The notes under the pieces were generated by a model. It was not told the DNA's origin and searched no databases. It saw only the letters and a list, made by a program, of their open reading frames with translations. A stretch of DNA of 64,000 nt. It comes from Neobacillus driksii (GTDB lineage Bacteria; Bacillota; Bacilli; Bacillales; Cytobacillaceae). The stretch is taken from NCBI RefSeq assembly GCF_013409995.1, contig NZ_JACCBX010000012.1, forward strand, positions 62,001-126,000, given 5' to 3'. Position 1 is the stretch's first letter. Each line of letters opens with the position of its first letter. Made by a program: the position numbers and the translations under genes. This document shows positions 1-8,457 of the stretch, piece after piece.

Positions 1-64
1 GAATTCACACTTAAGCCTTATGAAACTAGGGTATATTTATTGAAATAAGGTTTTAACAATATGA

Positions 65-97
65 AAAACGTAAGGAGTCAAGTCCTTACGTTTTTTT
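65..97. terminator. Bidirectional terminator downstream of the MATE gene
   Basis: The arms CGTAAGGA (69-76) and TCCTTACG (83-90) form an 8-bp stem with a short loop. A T run follows on the plus strand and an A run precedes it, so it can work in either direction. It lies just past the stop of the minus-strand exporter gene. Confidence 0.8.
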
Positions 98-105
98 GTA
101 CGCAT

Positions 106-1461
106 TTATTGTTCTAATGCTGTTTTAGAAAACCTCTCCCAAGGCTTTGAAAGCCAGCGCTTTAAAGCAAAGCAGCCTCGGAGCCACTCATCTGCACCCT
201 GAGCAAGCCATATTCCTAAAAGCCCCAATCCATAATGAACACCTAATATATAACTTAAGGATACCGCTACACCCCACATTGAAATAATACCGATAATAAC
301 GGGAAACCGAACATCCCCCGCGGATTTTAAAGAGTTCATTAAGACGATATTCATCGCTCTTCCAGGTTCAACAAAGACAATGGCCCATAAAACAGGCAGT
401 CCAACCATAATGATTTCTGGATCTTTTGTAAATAAATCCAATATGGTAGCCCCACCGATGGCAATGACTAGTGATGTCAGTGTTGAAGCAAGCATGGCGA
501 TCTTTAAAGTACGAATTCCGCGTTTCAAGGCACGATCATATTGTTTACCTCCAATATATCGTGCTACTAAAATCTGAGTTCCTTGAGCAATCGCCACTGT
601 GAATAAAAAGCATAGCATGCTAATGTTTAATATATACACTCGGCCTGCTAAGGAGGCGGTTCCCATCCCAACAACAAAGCTCGTTATGACCACCTGAGAT
701 AATTGGTAGGAGAGATTTTCTCCAGCTGACGGAATTCCGATCTCCAGCAATCCCCGTATATCTTTTTTTCGTGCGTTGAAAATGTCCTTGAACACTATTT
801 TCAAAGAAAGTCTGCTATATAATAAATATAATAGGGCGCAAACAGCATAGGCTCGTGCCGCAAAAATCGCCCAAGAGACACCAGTCACACCTGTGATGGG
901 CAGCCCAAATATTCCGGTAGTTGAAATGATATTTCCAACAATACTTATTAAATTCATATAAACGGTTACCATCATTGATTCCTTTGTGTATCCATGACTG
1001 CGGAGAATCGCACTTAAAGCCAGTGATAACGATTCGAAAAAAAGTGAAAGAGCACATATACGGACAAAAGTAAGTCCATAGTCGAAAACCGCTCCCTGAA
1101 CATCATATAATCGGAGCAGCGGTTCTCCTAAGAAAAACACAAAAATGGCAATCGTTATTCCAAACCAGAAATTCAGTCCGAATACGGAATACGATAACTG
1201 CCTGGCACGCTGCAGCTTTCCTGCACCAAGGTTTTGACTAATTAATACCGTTGCACCAATAGATGTGACATTAAAAGCCAAAATGAAGATATTAAGCAGC
1301 TGGTTGGCTATGCCGACACCGGCAACGGCTTGATCGGAGTAATGACTTAGCATTAATGTAGCCACAATCCCCATGCCTAAATGAAGGACCAACTCAATAA
1401 AGAGCGGCCAGCTAATACTGAATAGAGTCTGTTCTTGATATTTGTTGTTCTGTTCCTCCAC
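106..1461 (-). CDS. MATE family efflux transporter
   Basis: The 451-residue protein is almost wholly hydrophobic, with about 12 membrane segments arranged as two similar halves, the usual size and plan of the MATE/MOP superfamily. Such proteins export cationic drugs or metabolites across the cytoplasmic membrane using a sodium or proton gradient; the substrate here cannot be read. The N-terminal TLFSISWPLFIELVLHLGMG and the internal GIPSAGENL are MATE-like. The start is GTG, six bases after AGGAG. It is monocistronic, divergent from the GGDEF-EAL gene and followed by a terminator at 65-97. No adjacent regulator is seen. Confidence 0.9.
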   Translation of the reverse strand: MEEQNNKYQEQTLFSISWPLFIELVLHLGMGIVATLMLSHYSDQAVAGVGIANQLLNIFILAFNVTSIGATVLISQNLGAGKLQRARQLSYSVFGLNFWFGITIAIFVFFLGEPLLRLYDVQGAVFDYGLTFVRICALSLFFESLSLALSAILRSHGYTKESMMVTVYMNLISIVGNIISTTGIFGLPITGVTGVSWAIFAARAYAVCALLYLLYSRLSLKIVFKDIFNARKKDIRGLLEIGIPSAGENLSYQLSQVVITSFVVGMGTASLAGRVYILNISMLCFLFTVAIAQGTQILVARYIGGKQYDRALKRGIRTLKIAMLASTLTSLVIAIGGATILDLFTKDPEIIMVGLPVLWAIVFVEPGRAMNIVLMNSLKSAGDVRFPVIIGIISMWGVAVSLSYILGVHYGLGLLGIWLAQGADEWLRGCFALKRWLSKPWERFSKTALEQ

Positions 1462-1620
1462 GATATTCTCCTAATTCCTAAATTGTATTTAAAAAAGTAT
1501 GTTTTATTTTACTCTTATATGGATGAATTAGAAATAGGGAAATGGAAAAATAATAAGATTGTGATAAAGCCTTGGATTTGCTATTTTAAAACTATAACAA
1601 TATTAAAATGGGAGACAACC

Positions 1621-3855
1621 ATGCTAATTAAAGGAAATCTATATAGGTTTTTGTTAATCCTCATTTTTTGTTTATTGGTCACTTTAGAGGCTGCTGATCT
1701 TTTATTACCTAATTTTTTTCATTCTATAAAAATAACAGGCTACGTAACTATCGGCATATATATGGCAGCAATCTTCACCCTCTTTCTTCTTACAAAAGAA
1801 TTTGATCAAAAGGCAAAGGAACTTCAAAAAAATCAGCAAAAAATGAAAAATATCTTCGATTCACTAGATGTGGCAATTTGGTCACATGATTTAAAAAATG
1901 ACACTCTCTTAATTACTCCTGGGATTGAAAAACTATATGGCTACAAGTTGGAAAATTTCTATGAGAATTCCTACCTCTGGAAGGAGGTTATTTATCCAGA
2001 AGATTTGCATGTTTTAGAAGAAAGGGAAAAGAAAATTGCCAACGGCGAAAATGTGACCAGTCAATATCGAATTATCCGCCCCGATGGTGAAGTTCGGTGG
2101 ATTCAGGATAGCGGGATACCGACCTTTGATTCTAAAGGAGAGTTTGTTGATTTTAGTAGCGTGTTATTCGACATTACAGACCGTAAAGAAAGTGAAGGTC
2201 TTTATCAAAGTTTAGTAGAAATGTCACCTGATATTATTGCTGTCGTTTATAATGGAAAAATTGAGTATATAAATGAAGCGGGATGTAAAGTAATCGGAGC
2301 AGAATGTCAGGAGCAAGTGGTTGGTCAATCAGCTAAGAATTTTGTCCCTGCCCAAATTACGGATTTAATTAAAAATAAGGTATCCTCCACTGGTAAGGTG
2401 GAAAACGAAAGATATAATTTTGAGTTCCAAGTAAGGCGAATTGATGGTGAATATATTGATGTAGAGATGGCGGCAAGGTCAATCCTTTACGAAGGCCGAT
2501 TTGCCATTCAGGTAGTGGGAAGAGATATCACCCAAAGAAAGAAATCAGAGCAAACCATAAAATTTATGGCCTATTATGATACATTGACGGGTTTGCCAAA
2601 CCGCAATCAGTTTAGAAACCATTTAAATGATGTCCTACAACATCAACAGAATAAAATGCACGCAGTTATATTCTTAGATTTAGATCGCTTCAAAATCATT
2701 AATGACACGAAAGGTCATACAGTTGGCGATCGTATTCTACAAAAAGTAGCAGGCAGATTAGAAAAAGCGGTTCAAAATGAAGGACTTGTCTCTCGCCAGG
2801 GCGGGGATGAATTTATTATTGTCCTAGAAGATGTTGATAAAGAAAATGCTTCTCAAGTCGCTAAACGAATACTCAATGAATTCTCACATCCATTTGACGT
2901 TAATAATGAAGAGTTTTATGTCACGCCAAGTATCGGAATCAGTATTTATCCAACAGATGGAAAAAATGAAGAAACACTGATTAAAAATGCAGATACAGCT
3001 ATGTATCAAGCCAAAGATCGTGGGAAAAATACCTATCAATTTTACTCAAATAATCTCGACGGAATCTCTACTTGGAAAATGAAGTTGGAGAATTGGTTAA
3101 GAAGAGCAATGGAGCAAAATCAAATGACGCTCCACTATCAACCCCAGTTTCACTTAGTTACAGGTAAAATTGTCGGAGTAGAGGCATTAATCCGTTGGAA
3201 CCATCCTGAATATGGTGATATTGCACCGTCTGAATTTATTCCCTTAGCTGAAGAAACAGGACTGATTGTTCCGCTGGGCAAATGGATATTACGAGTGGCA
3301 TGTGAACAGAGAAAAACTTGGAAGGATGCAGGGTTCAATGATTTTCCCATTGCTGTAAATGTTTCGGTTAGGCAATTTCAGGATGAACATTTCATTCAAT
3401 TCATTTCTGACATGCTCGAGGATGTCGATCTAGAGGCAAATTATTTAGAACTGGAAATCACTGAGAGTCTTATGCAAAACCTTGAGAACTCCACCATCAT
3501 TCTGAATCAATTAAAGAGTCTTGGTGTCCTGTTGTCGGTAGATGATTTTGGGACAGGATACTCCTCGTTAAGTTATTTGAAACATCTTCCCATTGATAAA
3601 ATTAAGATTGATAAAACCTTTGTCGATGATATTACCAATCATTCGAATCAAGGGATGATGGTGAAAACGATTATTGATATGGGTGTAAATTTAAAATTCA
3701 CTGTCATTGCGGAAGGAATCGAAACGGAAGAACAGGTTACGTTTTTAACACGGAATGCTTGTCAAATCGGACAAGGCTATTACTATAGTAAACCATTATC
3801 TGCTGAGAAACTGGAAAAATTCCTATTCGAAAATAAGGGTCAAACTCAGTTCTGA
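1621..3855 (+). CDS. Membrane-bound PAS-PAS-GGDEF-EAL cyclic-di-GMP enzyme
   Basis: The 744-residue protein starts with two membrane helices (about 8-26 and 38-58), a short coiled region, then two PAS domains (about 79-195 and 198-318), GGDEF (about 322-480) and EAL (about 495-735). The GGDEF motif is intact at residue 394 and EAL at 521, followed by the DFGTGYSSL and KIDKTF motifs of active phosphodiesterases. No RxxD inhibitory site precedes GGDEF. It should make and/or degrade cyclic-di-GMP in response to a signal sensed by the PAS domains. An upstream in-frame ATG at 1435 would overlap the divergent exporter gene; GGGAG before 1621 favours the shorter form. Which activity dominates cannot be told. 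Confidence 0.9.
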   Translation: MLIKGNLYRFLLILIFCLLVTLEAADLLLPNFFHSIKITGYVTIGIYMAAIFTLFLLTKEFDQKAKELQKNQQKMKNIFDSLDVAIWSHDLKNDTLLITPGIEKLYGYKLENFYENSYLWKEVIYPEDLHVLEEREKKIANGENVTSQYRIIRPDGEVRWIQDSGIPTFDSKGEFVDFSSVLFDITDRKESEGLYQSLVEMSPDIIAVVYNGKIEYINEAGCKVIGAECQEQVVGQSAKNFVPAQITDLIKNKVSSTGKVENERYNFEFQVRRIDGEYIDVEMAARSILYEGRFAIQVVGRDITQRKKSEQTIKFMAYYDTLTGLPNRNQFRNHLNDVLQHQQNKMHAVIFLDLDRFKIINDTKGHTVGDRILQKVAGRLEKAVQNEGLVSRQGGDEFIIVLEDVDKENASQVAKRILNEFSHPFDVNNEEFYVTPSIGISIYPTDGKNEETLIKNADTAMYQAKDRGKNTYQFYSNNLDGISTWKMKLENWLRRAMEQNQMTLHYQPQFHLVTGKIVGVEALIRWNHPEYGDIAPSEFIPLAEETGLIVPLGKWILRVACEQRKTWKDAGFNDFPIAVNVSVRQFQDEHFIQFISDMLEDVDLEANYLELEITESLMQNLENSTIILNQLKSLGVLLSVDDFGTGYSSLSYLKHLPIDKIKIDKTFVDDITNHSNQGMMVKTIIDMGVNLKFTVIAEGIETEEQVTFLTRNACQIGQGYYYSKPLSAEKLEKFLFENKGQTQF

Positions 3856-3886
3856 TATGAAGGAAGAGTAATACGTTTTAAAGAAG

Positions 3887-3912
3887 AGACCTTCATCTGA
3901 AGGTCTTTTATT
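3887..3912. terminator. Terminator of the GGDEF-EAL gene
   Basis: AGACCTTC (3887-3894) pairs with GAAGGTCT (3899-3906) around a four-base loop and is followed by TTTATTTT. It stands between two convergent genes and also fits the minus-strand gene at 3908, whose stop codon overlaps the T tract. Confidence 0.8.
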
Positions 3913-4297
3913 TTCCCCATTTTAACTGTACGGTTAAGGTACAGCAGCTCATGTAGCTGCTCGGGTCTGGTTGTGTTGTGAGTTCAAAGGTGACGCCGGT
4001 GGGTGTATATTTTGTCCTCACAGGCACTTTTAGACCAATCGTTTTAATTAGCCTATCTACTTCTGTTTGGTTCCCCTGTTGAGCAGCTGTCATTAACTTA
4101 ACATCAAAATCCCCACTGCCTAACCGGTCCAATAGAATACTGCCCTGGTCCATTAATAACCGATAGGCTTTAATGGACTTCGTGAAAACATTGACATCCA
4201 CCTGTGGATATTGCCTGTTTATTGGGTAGTAGTATTGATAACCAGGGTAGGGGGGCTCCTGTGGGTGCAGCGGGTAAGGATAATGGTAATAATCCAT
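3908..4297 (-). CDS. YuzC/YxeE-like small spore-associated protein
   Basis: The protein has about 129 residues. The first 30 are very rich in tyrosine and proline (repeated YPY/PYPG words). A helical middle follows (VFTKSIKAYRLLMDQGSILL) and a C-terminal beta part ends in a CCTLTVQLKW-type stretch. This plan resembles the B. subtilis YuzC/YxeE family of spore coat-linked proteins, recalled from memory and not searched. The start is one of two adjacent ATGs (4300 or 4297) after GGAAGGTGG; the second has better spacing. It is monocistronic. Function beyond a likely spore role is unknown. Confidence 0.55.
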   Translation of the reverse strand: MDYYHYPYPLHPQEPPYPGYQYYYPINRQYPQVDVNVFTKSIKAYRLLMDQGSILLDRLGSGDFDVKLMTAAQQGNQTEVDRLIKTIGLKVPVRTKYTPTGVTFELTTQPDPSSYMSCCTLTVQLKWGK

Positions 4298-4373
4298 CAT
4301 AATCCACCTTCCATATTGAGTGCACAAGGCATTATACGATATGAGATTTGGACTATTTTGGTTACAAGGGAAA

Positions 4374-4403
4374 AAGCGCCTGGATTTACGAAATCCAAGC
4401 GCT
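4374..4403 (-). terminator. Terminator of the DUF4097 gene
   Basis: AGCGC-TGGATTT and AAATCCA-AGCGCT form a long stem with a 3-base loop. On the minus strand it is followed by TTTTTCCC, immediately after the stop of the DUF4097 gene. Confidence 0.85.
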
Positions 4404-4413
4404 CTTTACCTTC

Positions 4414-5262
4414 TTAGAATATTTTAACATCACCGCTAGAAACGGAGACATTTATTTCATGTTTCCCGGAACCGTGTGTTCCTTTAAGGTTATTGTTATC
4501 AGTCCCCTTAGTAGTTAGAGGGAAGTCACTCGAGATATTTCCACTGCTTACTTTGTCTTTCAAGTTGAAATCAGCGTCGTCAGGTAAATCAAGGTTCACA
4601 TCGCCAGAACTAAGGTCGATATCAATCGAATCATTAAGTTTATCCATTTGCACCGAGAACTTTCCAGAAGAGACATCCGCTTCAAGCGCTCCAGTAAAGT
4701 GGTTTATATCCAGGTTTCCTGAGCTAAGGTCAAAAGTACCTGTTTTCGTAATTAAAGTATCGATTTCTACATTCCCTGAAGATCCATCATGGGTAAATTC
4801 ATTCACTTCTAAATGATCAATCTTAACATTTCCAGAACCAATATCTAAAGAAAGGTGACTTAATTTCATTGATTGCCCAGAGAAATTCAATGACCCTGAT
4901 CCAATTTGAATATTCATATCACGATTAAAATCTTCAGGTACATAGATCTTTAGCTGTCTTTTCTCAGAAAATGAGAACCAATTAAACATTTTCCTTTTTG
5001 TTTCAACTACTATACTATTTCCTGTTTCTTTAACGATTAGCGAGCCTTTGCCAGTTAACACCGCTTCTACATCATTTCGGTCTTCAGGAATAATCGTAGT
5101 GCGAACACTTCCCACATTTATCTCAATGGTGTCAATTGTCTTTGATAACGTAGCCCTGCCATTTTTACTTCCTCCAAAAACAAAACCATCAAACTGGAAT
5201 GTATGATTTAAAACAATATATAACCCTGTGATAATCAATAGGAAAATCACTATTCTCTTCAT
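4414..5262 (-). CDS. DUF4097 family (LiaG-like) membrane-anchored beta-repeat protein
   Basis: The 282-residue protein has one N-terminal membrane anchor (residues 3-19). A long beta-repeat region with recurring SSGNV/SSGDV/SGSL words follows, typical of DUF4097 adhesin-like repeats. LiaG of B. subtilis has this size and plan and sits in the cell-envelope-stress operon liaIHGFSR; none of those partners is here, so the gene is a solitary relative. The protein is probably exposed on the outer face of the membrane. The start ATG follows a GGGAGGG-type site. Function is unknown. Confidence 0.75.
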   Translation of the reverse strand: MKRIVIFLLIITGLYIVLNHTFQFDGFVFGGSKNGRATLSKTIDTIEINVGSVRTTIIPEDRNDVEAVLTGKGSLIVKETGNSIVVETKRKMFNWFSFSEKRQLKIYVPEDFNRDMNIQIGSGSLNFSGQSMKLSHLSLDIGSGNVKIDHLEVNEFTHDGSSGNVEIDTLITKTGTFDLSSGNLDINHFTGALEADVSSGKFSVQMDKLNDSIDIDLSSGDVNLDLPDDADFNLKDKVSSGNISSDFPLTTKGTDNNNLKGTHGSGKHEINVSVSSGDVKIF

Positions 5263-5372
5263 CTTGTATCCCTCCCCTTCTATAGCTTAATCATAAGGGA
5301 TTTCTCAAAAACTACCAATGAACCTGAGATTTATTTATTTCTAAGACTTGAGAAGTATTTAGGTACAAAAAA

Positions 5373-5392
5373 AGCAGTGATTAATCACTGCT
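5373..5392 (-). terminator. Terminator-like palindrome with no matching gene
   Basis: AGCAGTGATTAATCACTGCT is a perfect palindrome preceded by seven A on the plus strand, so on the minus strand it looks like a terminator hairpin plus T run. No minus-strand gene ends upstream of it, because the rhodanese gene on the plus strand begins just beyond. It may block antisense reading, or mark a lost gene. Confidence 0.5.
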
Positions 5393-5447
5393 TAACGGAG
5401 TTATGAAATATAAAAAATGTGATATCCTTGATATGGAGGTGTTGGCA

Positions 5448-5771
5448 TTGAAAAGAATTAGTCCAAAGGAACTTCTTGAAAGAATACGAGGAGAAGAAAA
5501 AGTACTTCTTCTAGATGTTCGGGCAGAAGAAAAGTATAATGTTTACCATATTGAAGATTCACAGGTTTTGAGTCTTAACATCCCAAAAACGGTAATTTTC
5601 AATCTTGAAGAAGGGAATGAGTTAGCTCAAATATCGAAGGAACAACGATTGGTTGTTACCTGCACGACTGGAAATTCCGCTACGAGATGTGCCGCTATTC
5701 TTGACGGTCTCGGCTATCAAGTCGAAGTCTTAGAAGGTGGTCTTACGGCTTGGAAGGAATATAGAAAATAA
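5448..5771 (+). CDS. Rhodanese-like domain protein
   Basis: The protein is a single rhodanese domain of about 107 residues. LLLDVRAEEKY near the N-terminus and the loop TCTTGNSATRC with the candidate active-site cysteine match the family, which carries sulfur as a persulfide. The best start is TTG at 5448, seven bases after GGAGGTG; the upstream in-frame ATG at 5433 overlaps that ribosome site. The gene is 17 bases before the carrier gene at 5789 and likely cotranscribed with it. Single-domain rhodaneses beside transporters often serve sulfur or sulfite handling, but no substrate can be named. Confidence 0.85.
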   Translation: MKRISPKELLERIRGEEKVLLLDVRAEEKYNVYHIEDSQVLSLNIPKTVIFNLEEGNELAQISKEQRLVVTCTTGNSATRCAAILDGLGYQVEVLEGGLTAWKEYRK

Positions 5772-5788
5772 GCTTGGGGAGAAGCAAC

Positions 5789-6760
5789 ATGCTGCAGAAG
5801 ATAAATAAACAACTAGAAAAAATCATGCCTTTAATTACACCCACAAGTGTAGTATTGGGAGTTTTACTTTCTACCTATTTTACAGACTTCTCATATTTAA
5901 TCCCTTGGATATTTGCGTTTATGACATTTGCAGGAAGTTTGAACTCGAATTTCAAATCTTTATCAGATGTTGTAAAGCATCCGCTTCCAATACTTGCAGC
6001 GATGGTGTTACTGCATATCCTCATGCCAGTATGGGCCTGGGGTGTCGGTCATATAACGTTTCAAGAGGATATTTTTACGATTACAGGCATTGTGTTAGGA
6101 ATGGCGATTCCTACTGGAATAACCAGTTTTATTTGGGTTTCGATTTATAGAGGGAATATCCCGTTGACCTTATCCATTATACTTATCGATACCATTCTTT
6201 CCCCAATCATTGTTCCGTATTGTCTGTCTTTCTTAATAGGTGAGAAAATTGAAATGGATTTTATGAGTATTATGCAGGGGTTAGTTGGAATGATTGTGCT
6301 GCCTTCGCTTCTTGGAATGTGGTTAAATCAGAGTTCAAAAGGGAACTTTACGAAAAAGTTAAGTAATACATTGGCGCCTTTTTCAAAAATCTGCCTTGGC
6401 ATCGTTGTTATGCTAAATGGCGCAGTCATTGCTCCTTATTTAAAAAATATAAATCTAAAACTAATAAGTATCATAGTAGTGGTCTTTTTTATTGCATTAA
6501 CGGGATATCTATTTTCATTTTTAATCGGTAAATTAATCAAAGGTGATCGAGACACGGTCGTTTCTTTAGCTTTTTCTGGTGGAATGAGAAATATAAGTGC
6601 TGGCGCTGTTATTGCTGTTACCTATTTTTCTCCGGCTGTTGCGGTGCCCGTAGTTGTAGGGATGCTATTCCAGCAAATCCTCGCTTCCTTAACTGGCAGT
6701 TTTTTAGCCCGTTATTATGATAAGAAAACGATTTACTTAGAACATAGTCATAGGATGTAA
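5789..6760 (+). CDS. Bile acid:sodium symporter (BASS) family carrier
   Basis: The 323-residue protein has about ten hydrophobic segments. It carries the BASS-type motifs GIVLGMAIPTGITSF and SGGMRNISAGAVIAVTYF, as in YocS-like proteins. The family moves organic acids, and related families move arsenite, with sodium or protons across the membrane. ATG at 5789 is chosen because GGGGAG lies just upstream. The rhodanese gene precedes it in the same unit, which hints at a sulfur-containing or organic anion substrate; this is inference only. Confidence 0.8.
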   Translation: MLQKINKQLEKIMPLITPTSVVLGVLLSTYFTDFSYLIPWIFAFMTFAGSLNSNFKSLSDVVKHPLPILAAMVLLHILMPVWAWGVGHITFQEDIFTITGIVLGMAIPTGITSFIWVSIYRGNIPLTLSIILIDTILSPIIVPYCLSFLIGEKIEMDFMSIMQGLVGMIVLPSLLGMWLNQSSKGNFTKKLSNTLAPFSKICLGIVVMLNGAVIAPYLKNINLKLISIIVVVFFIALTGYLFSFLIGKLIKGDRDTVVSLAFSGGMRNISAGAVIAVTYFSPAVAVPVVVGMLFQQILASLTGSFLARYYDKKTIYLEHSHRM

Positions 6761-6764
6761 CATT

Positions 6765-6794
6765 TGACACTTCCTTAGTGAGAAGTGTCATTTT
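6765..6794 (+). terminator. Terminator of the rhodanese-symporter unit
   Basis: TGACACTTC (6765-6773) pairs with GAAGTGTCA (6782-6790) and TTTT follows. It lies five bases past the symporter stop codon. Confidence 0.85.
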
Positions 6795-6840
6795 GTATTT
6801 AAAATGGAGGTAACGGGAAAAGTAAATGAGAAAATTTTTG

Positions 6841-6900
6841 TTGACATGAAACCAAATGGTTTTATATAATTCAGGAAGTGAAACCAAATGGTTTTATATT
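6841..6900 (+). promoter_or_regulatory. SigA promoter with two palindromic operators for the SRPBCC-ArsR operon
   Basis: TTGACA (6841-6846) and TATAAT (6864-6869) are perfect SigA hexamers with 17-bp spacing. The word AAACCA-AA-TGGTTT lies inside the spacer (6849-6862), and an identical copy lies 32 bp downstream (6881-6894) in the early transcript region. Each copy is a dyad, and together they are three helical turns apart. The second gene of the operon is an ArsR-type repressor, so these are very likely its operators. Confidence 0.85.
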
Positions 6901-6924
6901 AAAGTGTGAAAGTGGGAGAAATCA

Positions 6925-7344
6925 TTGGAAAATACATTACAAGATATTAAGCAAACAGTTGTCATTAACGCACCAATAGAAAAGGTATGGGAGCAGGTCT
7001 CATCTGCAGAGTCTATTTCTACATGGTTTATGCCAAATGATTTCAAACCGGAAGTGGGTGCAGAGTTTCATCTACAATCCCCATTCGGTCCATCTCCATG
7101 TAAAGTGACGGAATTTAATCCTCCTCATTCTCTATCGTTCATTTGGGATACAGAGGGCTGGTTTTTATCGTTTAATTTAAAGGATTTGGGGGATAAAACG
7201 GAGTTCACCCTCATTCATGGCGGATGGCCACAATCTGACGCAATTATTGGCAAAGCCAACCAAAAAGCTTCTGATATTAGAAATCATATGGCTCAGGGAT
7301 GGGCTGGTATCGTTCAGAAGCTACGTACCCTTTTGGAGAGCTAA
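6925..7344 (+). CDS. SRPBCC (AHSA1-type) domain protein
   Basis: The 139-residue protein is a full START/Bet v1-like domain: an N-terminal IKQTVVINAPIEKVWEQVS strand-helix, the FMPNDFKPEVGAEF turn and a long C-terminal helix (MAQGWAGIVQKLRTLLE). The family forms a hydrophobic ligand cavity in the cytoplasm; the ligand is unknown. TTG at 6925 follows GGGAGAA. The stop is immediately followed by the GTG of the ArsR gene, so the pair is translationally coupled. SRPBCC proteins paired with ArsR repressors are common, and the repressor may sense the same small molecule. Confidence 0.85.
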   Translation: MENTLQDIKQTVVINAPIEKVWEQVSSAESISTWFMPNDFKPEVGAEFHLQSPFGPSPCKVTEFNPPHSLSFIWDTEGWFLSFNLKDLGDKTEFTLIHGGWPQSDAIIGKANQKASDIRNHMAQGWAGIVQKLRTLLES

Positions 7345-7713
7345 GTGTCATCCTCTGCACAAAAGCATGATGTATTTCAAGCGATTGCTGACCCCACTCG
7401 AAGAGAAGTATTAAGATTACTAGCGGAAAAAGAGCGCCCCATCTCAGAAATAACAGCCCATTTTCCAATGAGCAGGACAGCCATTGCTAAACACCTTCAA
7501 GTTCTTTCAGAAGCTGAACTAGTTCATGGAATAAAGGTAGGAAGAGAGAAGATTTATCGGCTTCAACCTGAGCCGTTGACAGAACTCAAGCAATGGCTTT
7601 CGTTCTACGAAAAGTTCTGGGAGAATAAGCTTTCAATCCTTAAACATATTGTTGAAAGCTCTGAAGATCAAAGGTTGCAGGTAATAAAATCAGAACAAAC
7701 CGACAAAAATTAA
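7345..7713 (+). CDS. ArsR family winged-helix repressor
   Basis: The 122-residue protein carries a classical ArsR fold: DVFQAIADPTRREVLRLLAE, then the recognition region MSRTAIAKHLQVLSEAELV and the wing KVGREKIYRLQ. The cysteine motifs of metal-sensing ArsR members are absent, so it belongs to the group that pairs with SRPBCC proteins. The start GTG directly abuts the preceding stop. It probably binds the two identical palindromes in its own promoter at 6841-6900 and represses the operon until an unknown ligand appears. A terminator follows at 7698. Confidence 0.88.
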   Translation: MSSSAQKHDVFQAIADPTRREVLRLLAEKERPISEITAHFPMSRTAIAKHLQVLSEAELVHGIKVGREKIYRLQPEPLTELKQWLSFYEKFWENKLSILKHIVESSEDQRLQVIKSEQTDKN

Positions 7714-7727
7714 TGTCGGTTTTTTTA
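7698..7727 (+). terminator. Terminator of the SRPBCC-ArsR operon
   Basis: AACCGACA (7698-7705) pairs with TGTCGGTT (7714-7721) and a T run follows. It ends just before repeat array A. Confidence 0.88.
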
Positions 7728-7733
7728 TTTATA

Positions 7734-8360
7734 GTGACCGAAGAGCGTTTGGGTCAATGCAGAAGGTCCGGAGTGACCGAAGAGCATGTAGAAAAGGCGT
7801 TTGGGTCAATGCAGAAGGTCCGGAGTGACCGAAGAGCATGTAGAAAAGGCATTTGGGTCAATGCAGAAGGTCTGGAGTGACCGAAGAGCATGTAGAAAAA
7901 GCATTTGGGTCAATGCAGAAGGCCTTGAGTGACCGAAGAGCATGCAGAAAAGGCATTTGGGTCAATGCAGGAGGTCTGGAGTGACCGAAGAGTATTTAGA
8001 AAAGGCACTTGGGTCAATGCAGAAGGCCTGGAGTGACCGAAGAGCATGTAGAAAAGGCATTTGGGTCAATGCAGAAGGCCTGGAGTGACCGAAGAAAGTG
8101 TAGAAAAAGCATTTGGGTCAATGCAGAAGGCCTGGAGTGACCGAAGAACATGTAGAAAAAGCAATTGGGTCAATGCAGGAGGTCTGGAGTGACCGAGGAG
8201 TATTTAGAAAAGGCACTTGGGTCAATGCAGAAGGCCTGGAGTGACCGAAGAAAGTGTAGAAAAAGCATTTGGGTCAATGCAGGAAGTCTGGAGTGACCGA
8301 AGATCATGCAGAAAAGGCATTTGGGTCAATGCAGGAGGTCTAGAGTGACCGAAGAGCATT
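7734..8360 (+). repeat. Tandem array A: about 12 units of 52 bp
   Basis: The word GTGACCGA recurs at 7734, 7773, 7825 and then every 52 bases to 8345. This gives one short first unit (39 bp, lacking about 13 bases), eleven 52-bp units and a partial last one. Each unit has TGACC, then GGGTCA about 30 bases later, so short inverted words alternate along the array. Copies differ by a few substitutions. There is no long ORF, no unique spacer and no cas gene. The array starts right after the ArsR terminator and ends about 98 bp before the LysE gene. Confidence 0.95.
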
Positions 8361-8457
8361 CAACTCTAGGACATTCTTTCTTCATCATTTTTTAAAAAGC
8401 CAATTTCAAGAAAATCGTGATATGATATTTGTAAACACGTGTATAGGAGAGAGAGAG

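Noticed and set aside
1435-1620. Longer N-terminus of the GGDEF-EAL protein
   Set aside because: It overlaps the exporter gene on the other strand, has no ribosome site, and adds residues without a family match; ATG at 1621 is preferred.
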